A stretch of DNA of 10,232 bases from an uncultured Prevotella sp. (GCA_947095945.1 CAMUQM010000057.1:1-10232), one strand, 5' to 3'. Counted from the stretch's first letter, positions 1 through 6,943 are shown. Notes: generated by a model from the sequence alone, not told the origin. A program made the numbers and translations.

Positions 1-272
1 TTTTGTCAGCGTGCCAGCAAAATGGGTGCGCACTGGAAGGCAGAACGTTCTGAACTTATATACAAATAAAACCTACTACTCCGAAGTCTTCATTGAATAA
101 ACAGTATTTCTTTGTGGTTTTTCATACATCCCCATTGGTTTGGGAAGGGGAATTTCATGACTATGCAAGAACCAAGAACCCCAGAAAAATCCCATATCAA
201 TGGATAAATCCCAAAAATGTCACTTCAATATATAAAAGTACCTCACAAGGAATAATACTGGCGGAATTGAGG
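1..272 (+). mobile_element. Right end of an IS1380-like insertion sequence
   Basis: The transposase tail (2-100) is followed by an untranslated segment that ends in GCGGAATTGAGG at 261-272, read inward as CCTCAATTCCGC. A nearly identical copy of 174-272 occurs in reverse complement at 10135-10232, and the similarity stops exactly at the terminal CC, which fixes the element boundary. IS1380-family ends characteristically begin with CC (family knowledge). A subterminal repeat AAATCCCA occurs at 187-194 and 206-213. The outer end of the element is not in the window, so its target duplication cannot be read. Confidence 0.7.
2..100 (+). CDS. C-terminal end of an IS1380-like transposase (partial)
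   Basis: Frame 2 is open from the window edge to a TAA at 98-100 and gives 32 residues beginning FVSVPAKWVRTGRQ and ending YYSEVFIE. The pattern of a hydrophobic strand, VPAKW, a basic R-T-x-R-Q segment and then a strand with K/Y-rich residues resembles, from memory, the C-terminal tail of IS1380-family DDE transposases common in Bacteroidota. The rest of the gene lies left of the window. About 170 bases of non-coding sequence separate the stop from the IS terminus at 272, and the same terminus recurs inverted at the right edge, which supports the IS reading independently of the protein match. The family assignment is moderately sure; that this is an IS transposase tail is more secure. Confidence 0.6.
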   Translation, partial: FVSVPAKWVRTGRQNVLNLYTNKTYYSEVFIE

Positions 273-371
273 TTATAGTTTCTAAAATTCTAAAACACAA
301 TTAATATAAGAAACATTATGATAAATTTATTTATAATATTATTTTTACTCTATGAAGTCGTCTTGACTTTT
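273..371. other. AT-rich spacer between IS end and truncated gene
   Basis: This very AT-rich segment shows no convincing ORF. It contains a small hairpin, AAGTC at 355-359 and GACTT at 365-369, followed on the plus strand by a short T run (370-373). It could be a weak terminator for rightward transcripts, but the 5-bp stem is too short to be sure. The segment probably lies at or near the deletion or rearrangement that removed the 3' part of the adjacent DIP1984-family gene. Confidence 0.3.
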
Positions 372-557
372 TTATGGGTCTTCCGGAAATACGAAAAGGC
401 TTTTCAAACAAGCATCTAATTCTTTCATCAGTTCTTTTGGATCTTCAGAAGGGAGGTCACCCTCTTGTACTCGAACATTATTTAATATTCGACTTTTAAG
501 CTGCTCTACCCTTTTTTGTGTATCCTTACGGATAGCTAATGCTTCTGCTAATTTCAT
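372..557 (-). pseudogene. DIP1984-family protein, 3'-truncated
   Basis: The 61-residue product begins MKLAEALAIRKDTQKRVEQL and contains NNVRVQEGD and EDPKELMKELD, which match the N-terminal third of the DIP1984 (septicolysin-like, DUF6847) family of small coiled-coil proteins as I recall it. Members are normally about 150 residues. Family-like sequence stops near residue 54 (LKSL, around position 396); the last seven residues, FVFPEDP, look like unrelated read-through before the stop. Other frames downstream do not resume the family sequence, so this is a truncation rather than a simple frameshift. The break lies about 125 bases from the IS terminus. The start is 20 bases after the DUF2130 stop, so the pair was probably one transcript. 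The function of the family is not established, and the product is probably non-functional. Confidence 0.6.
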
Positions 558-577
558 TGCTATATAATTTTATTTTA

Positions 578-1972
578 TTATTCAATAGTTGTCTGATTAT
601 TCTTACGCGCTTCGTCAAACTTAGCTTTCATCGTAGGGTTCTTATAAGTTAGTCTACGTATAGTAAGTTCGTCAGTATCTTGATTAGCAAGGCGAAGATA
701 GTTCCCACTACCGACTAATTCCTCACGTATCTTTTGAAGTTTTGTAATTGTAGCATCAATATCCTTAATGGCATCATTAAATTTCTTAGAAGCCATTTCA
801 TAATGTCGTCCAAACTTAGCCTTGAAGTCTTCTATCTTATTTTCAAAATTGGTAACATCCACCTCTTTGCTCTGTGAAAGAATCAGCTGCTTCTTGTATT
901 CTAAACTCTTCTTTGATGTTTGTACAAGAAGATTGATAAATGGAACAAAGAACTGTGGACGTATAACATACATCTTCGGATAAAGATGACTCTTATTTAC
1001 AATACCTGTATTATAGAGTTCATTATCAGCTTCAAGCAAACTTACTAAAACAGCAAATTCACAACCTTTCTTCTTACGGTCATCATCAAGCTTCTTCAGA
1101 AAGTCATCGTTCTTATGTTTGGTCGCAGTAGTATCCATTTCGTTTTTCATTTCAAACATGATAGAAATATACTCTGTACCATCTTCCGCTGCACGAAAAA
1201 TAAAATCACCCTTTGTGCCATCACTTGCATCATTGTCTTTATCAAAATAGGCATCAGGCATCATTGGCCGAATATATTGCTCAAACTCAATGCTACAATG
1301 TTGTTCAAGTGTCTCGCCAACCATCTTTGTAGACATCTTGGCTTTCAAGTCTTTATAATAGTCTATCTGTTCTTGTTTTACACGAAGTTCATTCTCATGA
1401 TGCTTGATAAGTGATGCCTCATGAAGTTGTGCTTCTCGTTTCTCCAATTCTGCAGCAGAACGAAGCTGAGAGATTTCTGTTTCCTTTTCTCGAACTGTCT
1501 TCTGAGCTTTACTACGCTCTTCCATAACAGCCAACTGCAACTTATTATCATTCTGCTCTATGGTTGAGTTGAGCCTTGATATTTGTTGATCCTTCTCAGC
1601 CAAAGCTATCATCATCTCATTCTTCTTCTGTGCAGCAATATTATCCAACTGCGTTTTGAGAACTTCTATCTCAGCAGAGAGAGCGGTCTTCAACTTTGAT
1701 AGTTCACTTTCTTTTTCACTCTTCAAACGTTCAATCTCAGCATTTTTGGCACCAAGTTCAACTTCTTTCTTAGAGAGTTGATGCAGAAAGGATTGTTCCG
1801 TCTTAGCTGTTGCCAAGGCCTGCTCTGCCTTATGTTGCTCATGAAGTTCAGCTATACGACGATTAACCTCCTCAGTAAACTCTGTATTCTTAACTTGATT
1901 AACAATAGAAGCATAGTCAGATTCGTCTACTGTAAATGCCTTTTGGCAGTTAGGGCATATTAATTCTTTCAT
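578..1972 (-). CDS. DUF2130 protein: zinc ribbon, coiled coil, nuclease-like C-terminal domain
   Basis: This 464-residue protein starts MKELICPNCQKAF, a CPxC half zinc ribbon at residues 6-9, and then has a long charged coiled coil (about 25-215) rich in E, K, Q and L heptads. The DUF2130 domain follows from about 215, with the conserved GETLEQHC (219-226) and GTKGDFIF (252-259). D256, followed by E274-x-K276 in IMFEMKNE, has the spacing of a PD-(D/E)XK nuclease core, and the overall coiled-coil plus nuclease-like layout recalls RmuC. That functional link is inference; the family has no proven role. No signal peptide or membrane segment is visible, so it is cytoplasmic. It lies 20 bases upstream of the truncated DIP1984-family gene on the same strand. 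No clear Shine-Dalgarno precedes the ATG, as is usual in Bacteroidota. Confidence 0.88.
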   Translation of the reverse strand: MKELICPNCQKAFTVDESDYASIVNQVKNTEFTEEVNRRIAELHEQHKAEQALATAKTEQSFLHQLSKKEVELGAKNAEIERLKSEKESELSKLKTALSAEIEVLKTQLDNIAAQKKNEMMIALAEKDQQISRLNSTIEQNDNKLQLAVMEERSKAQKTVREKETEISQLRSAAELEKREAQLHEASLIKHHENELRVKQEQIDYYKDLKAKMSTKMVGETLEQHCSIEFEQYIRPMMPDAYFDKDNDASDGTKGDFIFRAAEDGTEYISIMFEMKNEMDTTATKHKNDDFLKKLDDDRKKKGCEFAVLVSLLEADNELYNTGIVNKSHLYPKMYVIRPQFFVPFINLLVQTSKKSLEYKKQLILSQSKEVDVTNFENKIEDFKAKFGRHYEMASKKFNDAIKDIDATITKLQKIREELVGSGNYLRLANQDTDELTIRRLTYKNPTMKAKFDEARKNNQTTIE

Positions 1973-2275
1973 GAATTTAACTACTTTAGATGTTTGAAAA
2001 GTCTGCTTACAGAATTCTGAACTTCAATTATTCCTGTCTTTCTCGTCTCTCACTCTGTATCAACTTTAATATATTATCCGTAGGATAAATAAGTCAAATC
2101 CGAATATACAAAATAATTTACTGATTTTAGATGAATAAGAGAGAAAAATCATAAACAGCCTATTAAATTCTATGATTTACTATCTTTATCCGAACCAATA
2201 TGTATTTAGGTATGTGTGTACATGACTTCTCTTTTTATGGCTAAAAGCTATCTAAGTAAAACAAAAAAACGATAT
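1973..2275. other. Intergenic region between SDR and DUF2130 genes
   Basis: These 303 bases lie between two minus-strand genes and should hold the end of the SDR transcript and the DUF2130 promoter. I see no good match to the Bacteroidota promoter on the minus strand and no ORF worth calling. Two inverted repeats are visible: TTATCC/GGATAA around 2074-2088 with a 3-base loop, and AAGTAAA (2254-2260) with TTTACTT (2275-2281), which overlaps the SDR stop codon and has a loop containing a homopolymer run. Either could end the SDR transcript, but neither is a textbook terminator. Confidence 0.4.
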
Positions 2276-3040
2276 TTACTTTGATACATCTCTATGTAAC
2301 ACACTTCCATTTGCTTGATGAGTAGCAAGAACGAGTACCTCAGCAATCTGAACATGGGCAGGAGCAGAAGCTACATAGAAGACAACCTCAGCAATGTCAG
2401 TACCTGTAAGTGGTTTTACTCCTTCATAAACCTTGTCAGCACGAGCATCGTCACCATGGAAGCGCACGTTAGAGAAGTGAGTTTCTACCAATCCCGGCTT
2501 TATATTTGTCACACGAACAGAGGTATGTGCAAGGTCAATGCGGAGTCCGTCAGTGATAGTCTTAACAGCAGCCTTTGTACCACAATAAACATTGCCACCT
2601 GCATAGGCAGCATCACCAGCCACTGACCCGATATTAATAACATGTCCACTGTCACGCTTTACCATTCTTGGTACAACAAGGCGTGTCATGGTAAGGAGTC
2701 CTTTAATATTGGTATCAATCATCGTTTCCCAATCTTCAAAGCTGCCCTCATATTCTGGTTCTAAGCCAAGAGCCAAACCAGCATTGTTTATTAAGACATC
2801 TATCTGCTGCCATTCAAGTGGTAGGCTATTGATTGCAGCAGTTGCAGCATTACGATTGCGTACGTCAAAAGCAAGTGCTAACACTCTTACCCCCTCTGCC
2901 TCAAGTTCTTTCTTTAGGTCAGCAAGGAGTTGTGCTCTGCGCCCTGTAATGATGACATCATATCCTTCTTGTGCAAACTTACGTGCGCATGCTTCGCCAA
3001 TTCCGCTGGTAGCACCAGTAATCAATACTATTTTTTTCAT
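2276..3040 (-). CDS. ydfG: YdfG-like short-chain dehydrogenase (NADP-dependent 3-hydroxy acid dehydrogenase)
   Basis: The 254-residue length is typical of a classical SDR. The nucleotide-binding motif TGATSGIG is at residues 8-15, NNAG at 85-88, and the catalytic tetrad is complete: N111, S139, Y152 and K156 (YCGTK). The RR pair at 34-35 after the second strand favours NADP(H). The stretches SLPLEWQQIDVLINNAGLAL, DWETMIDTN, GGNVY and FSNVRFHGDD closely recall E. coli YdfG, which oxidises L-allo-threonine, serine and related 3-hydroxy acids and can reduce malonic semialdehyde. The substrate here is inferred from that similarity. The protein is cytoplasmic with no signal peptide. The gene stands alone, 115 bases after the transporter pair on the same strand, so co-transcription is possible but not shown. 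Confidence 0.9.
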   Translation of the reverse strand: MKKIVLITGATSGIGEACARKFAQEGYDVIITGRRAQLLADLKKELEAEGVRVLALAFDVRNRNAATAAINSLPLEWQQIDVLINNAGLALGLEPEYEGSFEDWETMIDTNIKGLLTMTRLVVPRMVKRDSGHVINIGSVAGDAAYAGGNVYCGTKAAVKTITDGLRIDLAHTSVRVTNIKPGLVETHFSNVRFHGDDARADKVYEGVKPLTGTDIAEVVFYVASAPAHVQIAEVLVLATHQANGSVLHRDVSK

Positions 3041-3155
3041 ATTATGAATAAGTTATTATTAAAAGACAATATAGTTTCAGACCGAGTGAAAAGAATAAAC
3101 TTTAGCTACCCTATCAACTCTCATAAGTAATATAGGGTTATGCAAGAAGCCTATT
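3041..3155. other. Gap between DMT pair and SDR gene, with inverted repeat
   Basis: ACCCTAT at 3108-3114 and ATAGGGT at 3132-3138 form a perfect 7-bp inverted repeat around a 17-base loop. It sits just downstream of the transporter pair in the direction of transcription, so it may slow or end that transcript. The lack of a following U run makes this a weak call. No strong promoter is visible for the SDR gene. Confidence 0.25.
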
Positions 3156-4037
3156 TTATTTATTCGACACCGCCACACCAATCAATATTAATGCACTTCC
3201 CACATAAGCAATGGCTGTCATTGGTTCGTTGAGGAATATAGCACTGGTAACGACTGTGCTTATAGGATTCAGATATAGATAGTTTGATGATGTCATAGCG
3301 CCAATCTTTGCAATGACCAATGTCCATAGAACAAAGCAAAGGAAGGATGCTACAAGACCAAGAAACAATAGGTTCAGGAGTACTTTCGGTGTAAGAAGCA
3401 TGGAGGTAGTTGCGGTCCATGGGTCGAAAATAAAGGCTGGTAGCACTGTTATAAGACCATAAAAGAAAATTTTACGTGTTATAAAAACAGCTGAATAACT
3501 ATTGGATATCTTCTTCATTAACAGGGAGTAAACAGCCCAGCATAGCGATGCTAACAGTGTAAGAAGGTCGCCCCAAGGGTTCAGATGTAGTACAAAGCTG
3601 CCATTAAATATAACGATAGCAACACCCATTAAGGCTATTAACGAACCGACAATTAGCGACCAGCTTGCTTTAATACTCTTCACAAATGTAATACCAAGTA
3701 GCACTGTCAACAATGGGGCGGTACAGACAATGAAACTAACGTTATTGACATAAGTAAGTCCCACTGCATAGTTTTCTGCAAGGAAGAATACTGATCCTCC
3801 CGTAATACCTAATAAAACCATGATTAACTCGTCGCACCATGTACGTGAAAAGAGTTGGCGTGGCGAGATAAACCATATACAGATATAGGCAATAACAAAT
3901 CGCAGAAAGAATATTTCTAACGGTGTTAGTCCACTGTTATAAAGCACTTTTGTGTTGACAAAGGTTGTGCCCCATACAGCGACAATGGCAATGGCAAGAA
4001 GATGCCAAAGGATGTTTTTATTCTTGGTGTTCGGCAT
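3156..4037 (-). CDS. EamA/DMT-family inner-membrane transporter (second of pair)
   Basis: This 293-residue, strongly hydrophobic protein has about ten predicted transmembrane helices arranged as two EamA repeats, the usual size and layout for the drug/metabolite transporter superfamily. The first repeat starts with HLLAIAIVAVWGTTFVNTK, the typical W-G-x-x-F signature of helix 1. The second repeat ends with LNPISTVVTSAIFLNEPMT, the canonical P-x-x-x-x-x-x-x-x-x-x-x-E-P segment before the last helix pair. Such proteins export or import amino acids, metabolites or drugs; nothing in the sequence shows the substrate. Its start lies 20 bases inside the end of the upstream DMT gene, so the two are translationally coupled. 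It is distinct in sequence from its partner rather than a recent duplicate. Confidence 0.9.
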   Translation of the reverse strand: MPNTKNKNILWHLLAIAIVAVWGTTFVNTKVLYNSGLTPLEIFFLRFVIAYICIWFISPRQLFSRTWCDELIMVLLGITGGSVFFLAENYAVGLTYVNNVSFIVCTAPLLTVLLGITFVKSIKASWSLIVGSLIALMGVAIVIFNGSFVLHLNPWGDLLTLLASLCWAVYSLLMKKISNSYSAVFITRKIFFYGLITVLPAFIFDPWTATTSMLLTPKVLLNLLFLGLVASFLCFVLWTLVIAKIGAMTSSNYLYLNPISTVVTSAIFLNEPMTAIAYVGSALILIGVAVSNK

Positions 4038-4941
4038 ATTTCCTAAGAGGATTAGATAAGGTTTTGCCCTTTGTGATAAGTAGTATTACGGAAGAAATGA
4101 TAAGTACGCAACCGATGATAATAGATATCGTAAGAGGTTCGCCCATGAGTGTAATACCAATCGTCATTGCTGTGAGTGGCTCAAAGGCTCCCAGAATTGC
4201 CACACTGGCAGAATCTATCAATGTAAGCGACCGTACCAAGGTAACATTACTGATAGTAGTTGGGATTAAACCAAGTAGTATCAGTGAAACGAAAGAGTCA
4301 GCGTTAGTAATACGTTGTACGCCTCCTGTCGTAAATGTTGCATAGAGAATAAGAAGCAACATAGCCATAAAGAAAATATAGAAATTAACCTTCAATGCTG
4401 GTAGCTTACGGATTCGCATGTGAGGAAACAGCACCATATAGATGGCATAAAGCAAGCCTGATGACATCGCAAGCGTAACGCCCCACATCGATTTTATACC
4501 ATCTGTCTGCCCTACTCCACCAAGAAAAGCAACACCTGCAATAGCAAGTAAAATTGCTAATGATATGCGAATTGTAAGTTTTTCATTAAAGAAAAGGATG
4601 AGCAATATCTCTGTCCATACGGGATAAGAGAATAACAATGTTGTTGCTATACCTCCTGGCATATATTCGTAACTGCTGAAAAGGCATACTGCCGATACTG
4701 CATACATAATGGAGAGAAACATAATTCGAAGTCCATCTCCCCATCGTATGTGCAAATTTTGCTTACGCCAAAGTAGGACTGCCATCATGAAAAGGCAACC
4801 GAAAGCGAAACGATAGATTAATACTGACGGCAGTAACATTCCCGACTCCATTACAGGAATAGAGAAAAGCGGGATAGTTCCGAACGTTATTGCAGAAAGG
4901 CTGGCATAGCCATAACCCTTTATAGTGGATGAATTATTCAC
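4018..4941 (-). CDS. EamA/DMT-family inner-membrane transporter (first of pair)
   Basis: This 307-residue membrane protein has roughly ten transmembrane helices in two EamA repeats. Diagnostic segments are GYGYASLSAITFGTIPLF in helix 1, SYPVWTEILLILFFNEKLT closing the first repeat, and GAFEPLTAMTIGITLMGEPL closing the second, both with the E-K/P-L-T turn expected of the family. It has a short charged C-terminal tail (LRKYAEHQE). It is the first gene of a two-gene minus-strand unit and diverges from the thiamine operon across about 550 bases. The substrate is unknown. A thiamine or precursor role is conceivable from position alone, but its own promoter side shows no riboswitch, so I do not assign one. 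Confidence 0.9.
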   Translation of the reverse strand: MNNSSTIKGYGYASLSAITFGTIPLFSIPVMESGMLLPSVLIYRFAFGCLFMMAVLLWRKQNLHIRWGDGLRIMFLSIMYAVSAVCLFSSYEYMPGGIATTLLFSYPVWTEILLILFFNEKLTIRISLAILLAIAGVAFLGGVGQTDGIKSMWGVTLAMSSGLLYAIYMVLFPHMRIRKLPALKVNFYIFFMAMLLLILYATFTTGGVQRITNADSFVSLILLGLIPTTISNVTLVRSLTLIDSASVAILGAFEPLTAMTIGITLMGEPLTISIIIGCVLIISSVILLITKGKTLSNPLRKYAEHQE

Positions 4942-4977
4942 GATTAATTTGTGTGTTGATTATCTCTAATATGAATG

Positions 4978-4985
4978 CAAATTTA
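4978..4985 (-). promoter_or_regulatory. Possible -7 promoter element for the DMT pair
   Basis: The plus strand reads CAAATTTA, which is TAAATTTG on the minus strand and fits the Bacteroidota -7 consensus TAnnTTTG. It lies about 36 bases ahead of the transporter start at 4941. A TTTG at the proper -33 distance is not evident; the nearest candidate, TTTC, is about 25 bases away, so confidence is limited. Confidence 0.35.
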
Positions 4986-5256
4986 CATAATTTTCTGCAA
5001 TATTAGTATTGAAAACTCTTATAAAAAGGTCAATAGTTAGGAATAAAGAGTTCATTTGGTGCATGAGAACGAATAAGTTGCAATCACTTTGACTATCTTT
5101 AGAAAGCGTGTTAGTACTTAGCACCATTAGTGTTTACCATCAACACCACATGTGCGGAGCATCAACACCTTAACAAGTATAGTCCACTTATCAGGGAAGA
5201 TAGCTATATAATATAGCGTGCTAAACGTTAAATATAAGTTAAATGTCATGTAACTA
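4986..5256. other. Divergent intergenic region with short repeats
   Basis: No gene is visible in this stretch. It holds a 10-base direct repeat CATCAACACC at 5138-5147 and 5160-5169, exactly 22 bases apart, with the palindrome CACATGTG (5147-5154) between them. A 7-bp inverted repeat GCTATAT/ATATAGC at 5203-5217 lies about 80 bases upstream of the likely thiamine transcript start. These are candidates for regulator binding or for a dispersed genomic repeat; no known motif was recognised. Confidence 0.4.
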
Positions 5257-5288
5257 TTTCTCTATTTAAGTAATAACATTTATTTTTG
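5257..5288 (+). promoter_or_regulatory. Promoter of the thiamine operon (Bacteroidota type)
   Basis: TATTTTTG at 5281-5288 is an exact match to TAnnTTTG. TTTC at 5257-5260, a 3-of-4 match to TTTG, lies 20 bases upstream, the expected spacing. Transcription would begin near 5295, about 14 bases before the first pairs of the riboswitch, a good fit for a riboswitch-led transcript. Confidence 0.7.
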
Positions 5289-5308
5289 CCAACAGATAAA
5301 TAAATTAA

Positions 5309-5392
5309 GAAACAAGGGGTGCTTCACGATTGTGTTGCTGAGATTATACCCATAGAACCTGATGCTGATAATGCAGCCGCAGGGATTGTCTC
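5309..5392 (+). promoter_or_regulatory. TPP riboswitch (THI element)
   Basis: The aptamer core is complete and in order: GGGGTGC (5316-5322), CTGAGA (5338-5343), ACCC (5348-5351), GAACCTGAT (5355-5363), GATAATGC (5367-5374) and AGGGA (5381-5385). ACAA (5312-5315) and TTGT (5386-5389) close helix P1, with GA (5309-5310) and TC (5391-5392) able to extend it. It binds thiamine pyrophosphate and in this class normally shuts off expression. About 100 bases separate it from thiD. No strong hairpin plus U run is visible in that stretch, so control may act on translation rather than termination. Confidence 0.97.
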
Positions 5393-5468
5393 ATTCTAAA
5401 CTTATGTTTTGTTTATCATTAATGGGACTGTTTTCTATCTCGTATTATCTTTTGAAAAACTGCAGTTG

Positions 5469-5495
5469 ATGTGCCTCTACAAACCGAAATGTTGA
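5469..5495 (+). promoter_or_regulatory. Possible 8-codon leader ORF abutting thiD
   Basis: ATG at 5469 opens a reading frame encoding MCLYKPKC and stops with TGA at 5493-5495, directly against the thiD ATG at 5496. Ribosomes finishing it would be placed at the thiD start. It lies between the riboswitch and thiD and follows the 10-base palindrome AACTGCAGTT (5458-5467). It may be chance, since no ribosome binding site is obvious. Confidence 0.25.
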
Positions 5496-6311
5496 ATGAG
5501 GTATATTTGTGCACTGACAATCGCAGGCTCTGATTGTAGTGGCGGAGCTGGCATACAAGCAGATATAAAAACGATGTCGGCTTTAGGTGTGTATGCCGCT
5601 ACTGCTATTACATCTATTACTGTACAGAATACGATGGGTGTACAGGAAGTAGAAGCTCTTAGTCCTCTTATTGTTGCAAAGCAAATTAAGGCGATTATGG
5701 ATGACATAAAGCCTAAAGCAATCAAGATTGGAATGGTCAATGATAGTGCTACAGTTCAAGCTATTGCTGAGACAGTGAGATGTTATTCGAATTGTCCGAT
5801 AGTGATTGATCCGATTATGGTATCTTCAAGTGGTCATAGGCTTATGCAATCAGATGCTTTGGAGCTCTTTTGTCATTCTTTACTTCCAATGTCTACCCTA
5901 CTAACCCCTAATATTCCTGAGGCGGAAATATTGTCTAATGTAAAAATACATAGTCTTAATGATATGAATATAGCAGCACAAAAGATACTGAGTTTAGGCT
6001 GCAATGCGGTTCTGATAAAAGGAGGACACATAGATGGAGACGAAAAGATAGACCGACTTTATATGACTAATGGCAGTGTGCATACTTTTGTGAATAAGAG
6101 TATAGACACCCGAAACACACATGGAACGGGCTGTACATTATCTTCTGCTATCACTTCTTTTATGGCACGTGGAATGGAATTGCTTGATGCTATATCCTAT
6201 GCAAAAGACTATCTTTCGCGAGCTTTAGAAGCTGGAAAGGATGTCTCAATTGGCAAAGGGCACGGACCAGTTAACCATTTGTTTAGTCCCGAAAAACTTA
6301 TAATCTTATGA
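5496..6311 (+). CDS. thiD: ThiD, hydroxymethylpyrimidine / HMP-phosphate kinase
   Basis: ThiD phosphorylates HMP and HMP-phosphate to HMP-PP, the pyrimidine half of thiamine, in the cytoplasm. The 271-residue product has the normal family length. The ribokinase-fold signature is clear: AGSDCSGGAGIQAD at residues 10-23, QNTMGVQ (44-50), the IDPIMVSSSGHRL stretch (104-116), LTPN (136-139), KGGH (175-178) and the anion-hole/catalytic segment THGTGCTLSSA (208-218) with C213 as the usual ThiD cysteine. GHGPVNH near the C-terminus is also typical. The ATG at 5496 begins a tight MRYICALTIAGSD start with no spare residues. It is the first gene after the TPP riboswitch and overlaps thiE by four bases (ATGA), indicating translational coupling. 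Confidence 0.96.
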   Translation: MRYICALTIAGSDCSGGAGIQADIKTMSALGVYAATAITSITVQNTMGVQEVEALSPLIVAKQIKAIMDDIKPKAIKIGMVNDSATVQAIAETVRCYSNCPIVIDPIMVSSSGHRLMQSDALELFCHSLLPMSTLLTPNIPEAEILSNVKIHSLNDMNIAAQKILSLGCNAVLIKGGHIDGDEKIDRLYMTNGSVHTFVNKSIDTRNTHGTGCTLSSAITSFMARGMELLDAISYAKDYLSRALEAGKDVSIGKGHGPVNHLFSPEKLIIL

Positions 6312-6943
6312 TACAGTTTATTACGCACACTAATGAACGTTATGACTATGTAGATGGAGTTCGAATGGCACTTGAAGGAGGTTGTCGATGGATTCAACTT
6401 CGTATGAAAGATGCATCAGAAGAAATTTTTCTAAAGGCTGCAGAAAGTACGAGAATACTCTGTAAACAATATGATGCTGTATTTCTTCTTGACGATCATG
6501 TAGAGTTGGTTGAAAGGACAGGAGCAGATGGTGTACATTTGGGTAAGGAGGATATGCCAATTGAGGAAGCTCGACGACTTCTTGGAAAAGATAAAATCAT
6601 AGGCGGAACGGCTAATACCTTTGAAGATGTCAAACGTATTTATTCAGCAGGAGCAGACTATATTGGTTGCGGTCCTTTCCGTTTTACAACTACCAAGAAA
6701 AAGCTATCTCCTGTCTTAGGATTAGATGGGTATAGAAGAATTATTGAGCAAATGAATGCTTACGAAATAAAGCTTCCAGTCATTGCCATTGGTGGAATAC
6801 TTCTGTCAGATGTATCGGATATAATGCAGACGGGCGTTAGTGGTATAGCTGTAAGCGGAGGTGTTCTAAATGCTAACAATGGTGATGACCCTGTAACAGC
6901 AATGAAACAATTTATCAACAAACTTAAATCAAGCAATAAATGA
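6308..6943 (+). CDS. thiE: ThiE, thiamine-phosphate synthase (active-type copy)
   Basis: ThiE joins HMP-PP with the thiazole phosphate to give thiamine phosphate. This 211-residue TIM barrel keeps the functional motifs: WIQLRMK (28-34), the metal-binding LDDHVEL (61-67), GVHLGKEDM (75-83), GGTANT (99-104), the pyrophosphate-binding GCGPFRFTTTKKK (120-132), VIAIGGI (158-164) and GIAVSGGV (179-186). It starts four bases inside the end of thiD and ends four bases into thiC, both through ATGA overlaps, so thiD, thiE and thiC should be made in step. It is clearly distinct from the second ThiE-like gene at the end of the operon, which lacks the acidic metal ligands. I regard this copy as the working synthase. 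Confidence 0.95.
   Translation: MIQFITHTNERYDYVDGVRMALEGGCRWIQLRMKDASEEIFLKAAESTRILCKQYDAVFLLDDHVELVERTGADGVHLGKEDMPIEEARRLLGKDKIIGGTANTFEDVKRIYSAGADYIGCGPFRFTTTKKKLSPVLGLDGYRRIIEQMNAYEIKLPVIAIGGILLSDVSDIMQTGVSGIAVSGGVLNANNGDDPVTAMKQFINKLKSSNK

Noticed and set aside
1..69. Frame 1 open stretch of 22 codons at the left edge
   Set aside because: Frame 2 gives the better transposase-like tail and continues further; frame 1 shows no family pattern.
93..278. Small plus-strand ORF of 61 codons starting at TTG
   Set aside because: It overlaps the transposase stop, begins with a rare start, and runs through the non-coding IS tail and its terminal repeat; the composition looks random.
1115..1414. 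Plus-strand ORF inside the DUF2130 gene
   Set aside because: It is antisense shadow of a well-supported gene and has low-complexity, unrecognisable protein sequence.
2315..3130. Three plus-strand ORFs opposite the SDR gene (2315-2626, 2688-3047, 2930-3130)
   Set aside because: They are complementary to a complete SDR with all catalytic motifs; the translated products are serine-rich and show no family signature.
3160..3420. Alternative minus-strand frame inside the DMT gene
   Set aside because: It is a frame-shifted shadow of the EamA reading frame without membrane pattern.
3965..4345. Plus-strand ORF across the DMT overlap
   Set aside because: It is antisense to both transporter genes and has no recognisable domain.
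5392..5495. Intrinsic terminator downstream of the TPP aptamer
   Set aside because: No stable GC-rich hairpin followed by a U run is visible; the palindrome AACTGCAGTT alone is too small.
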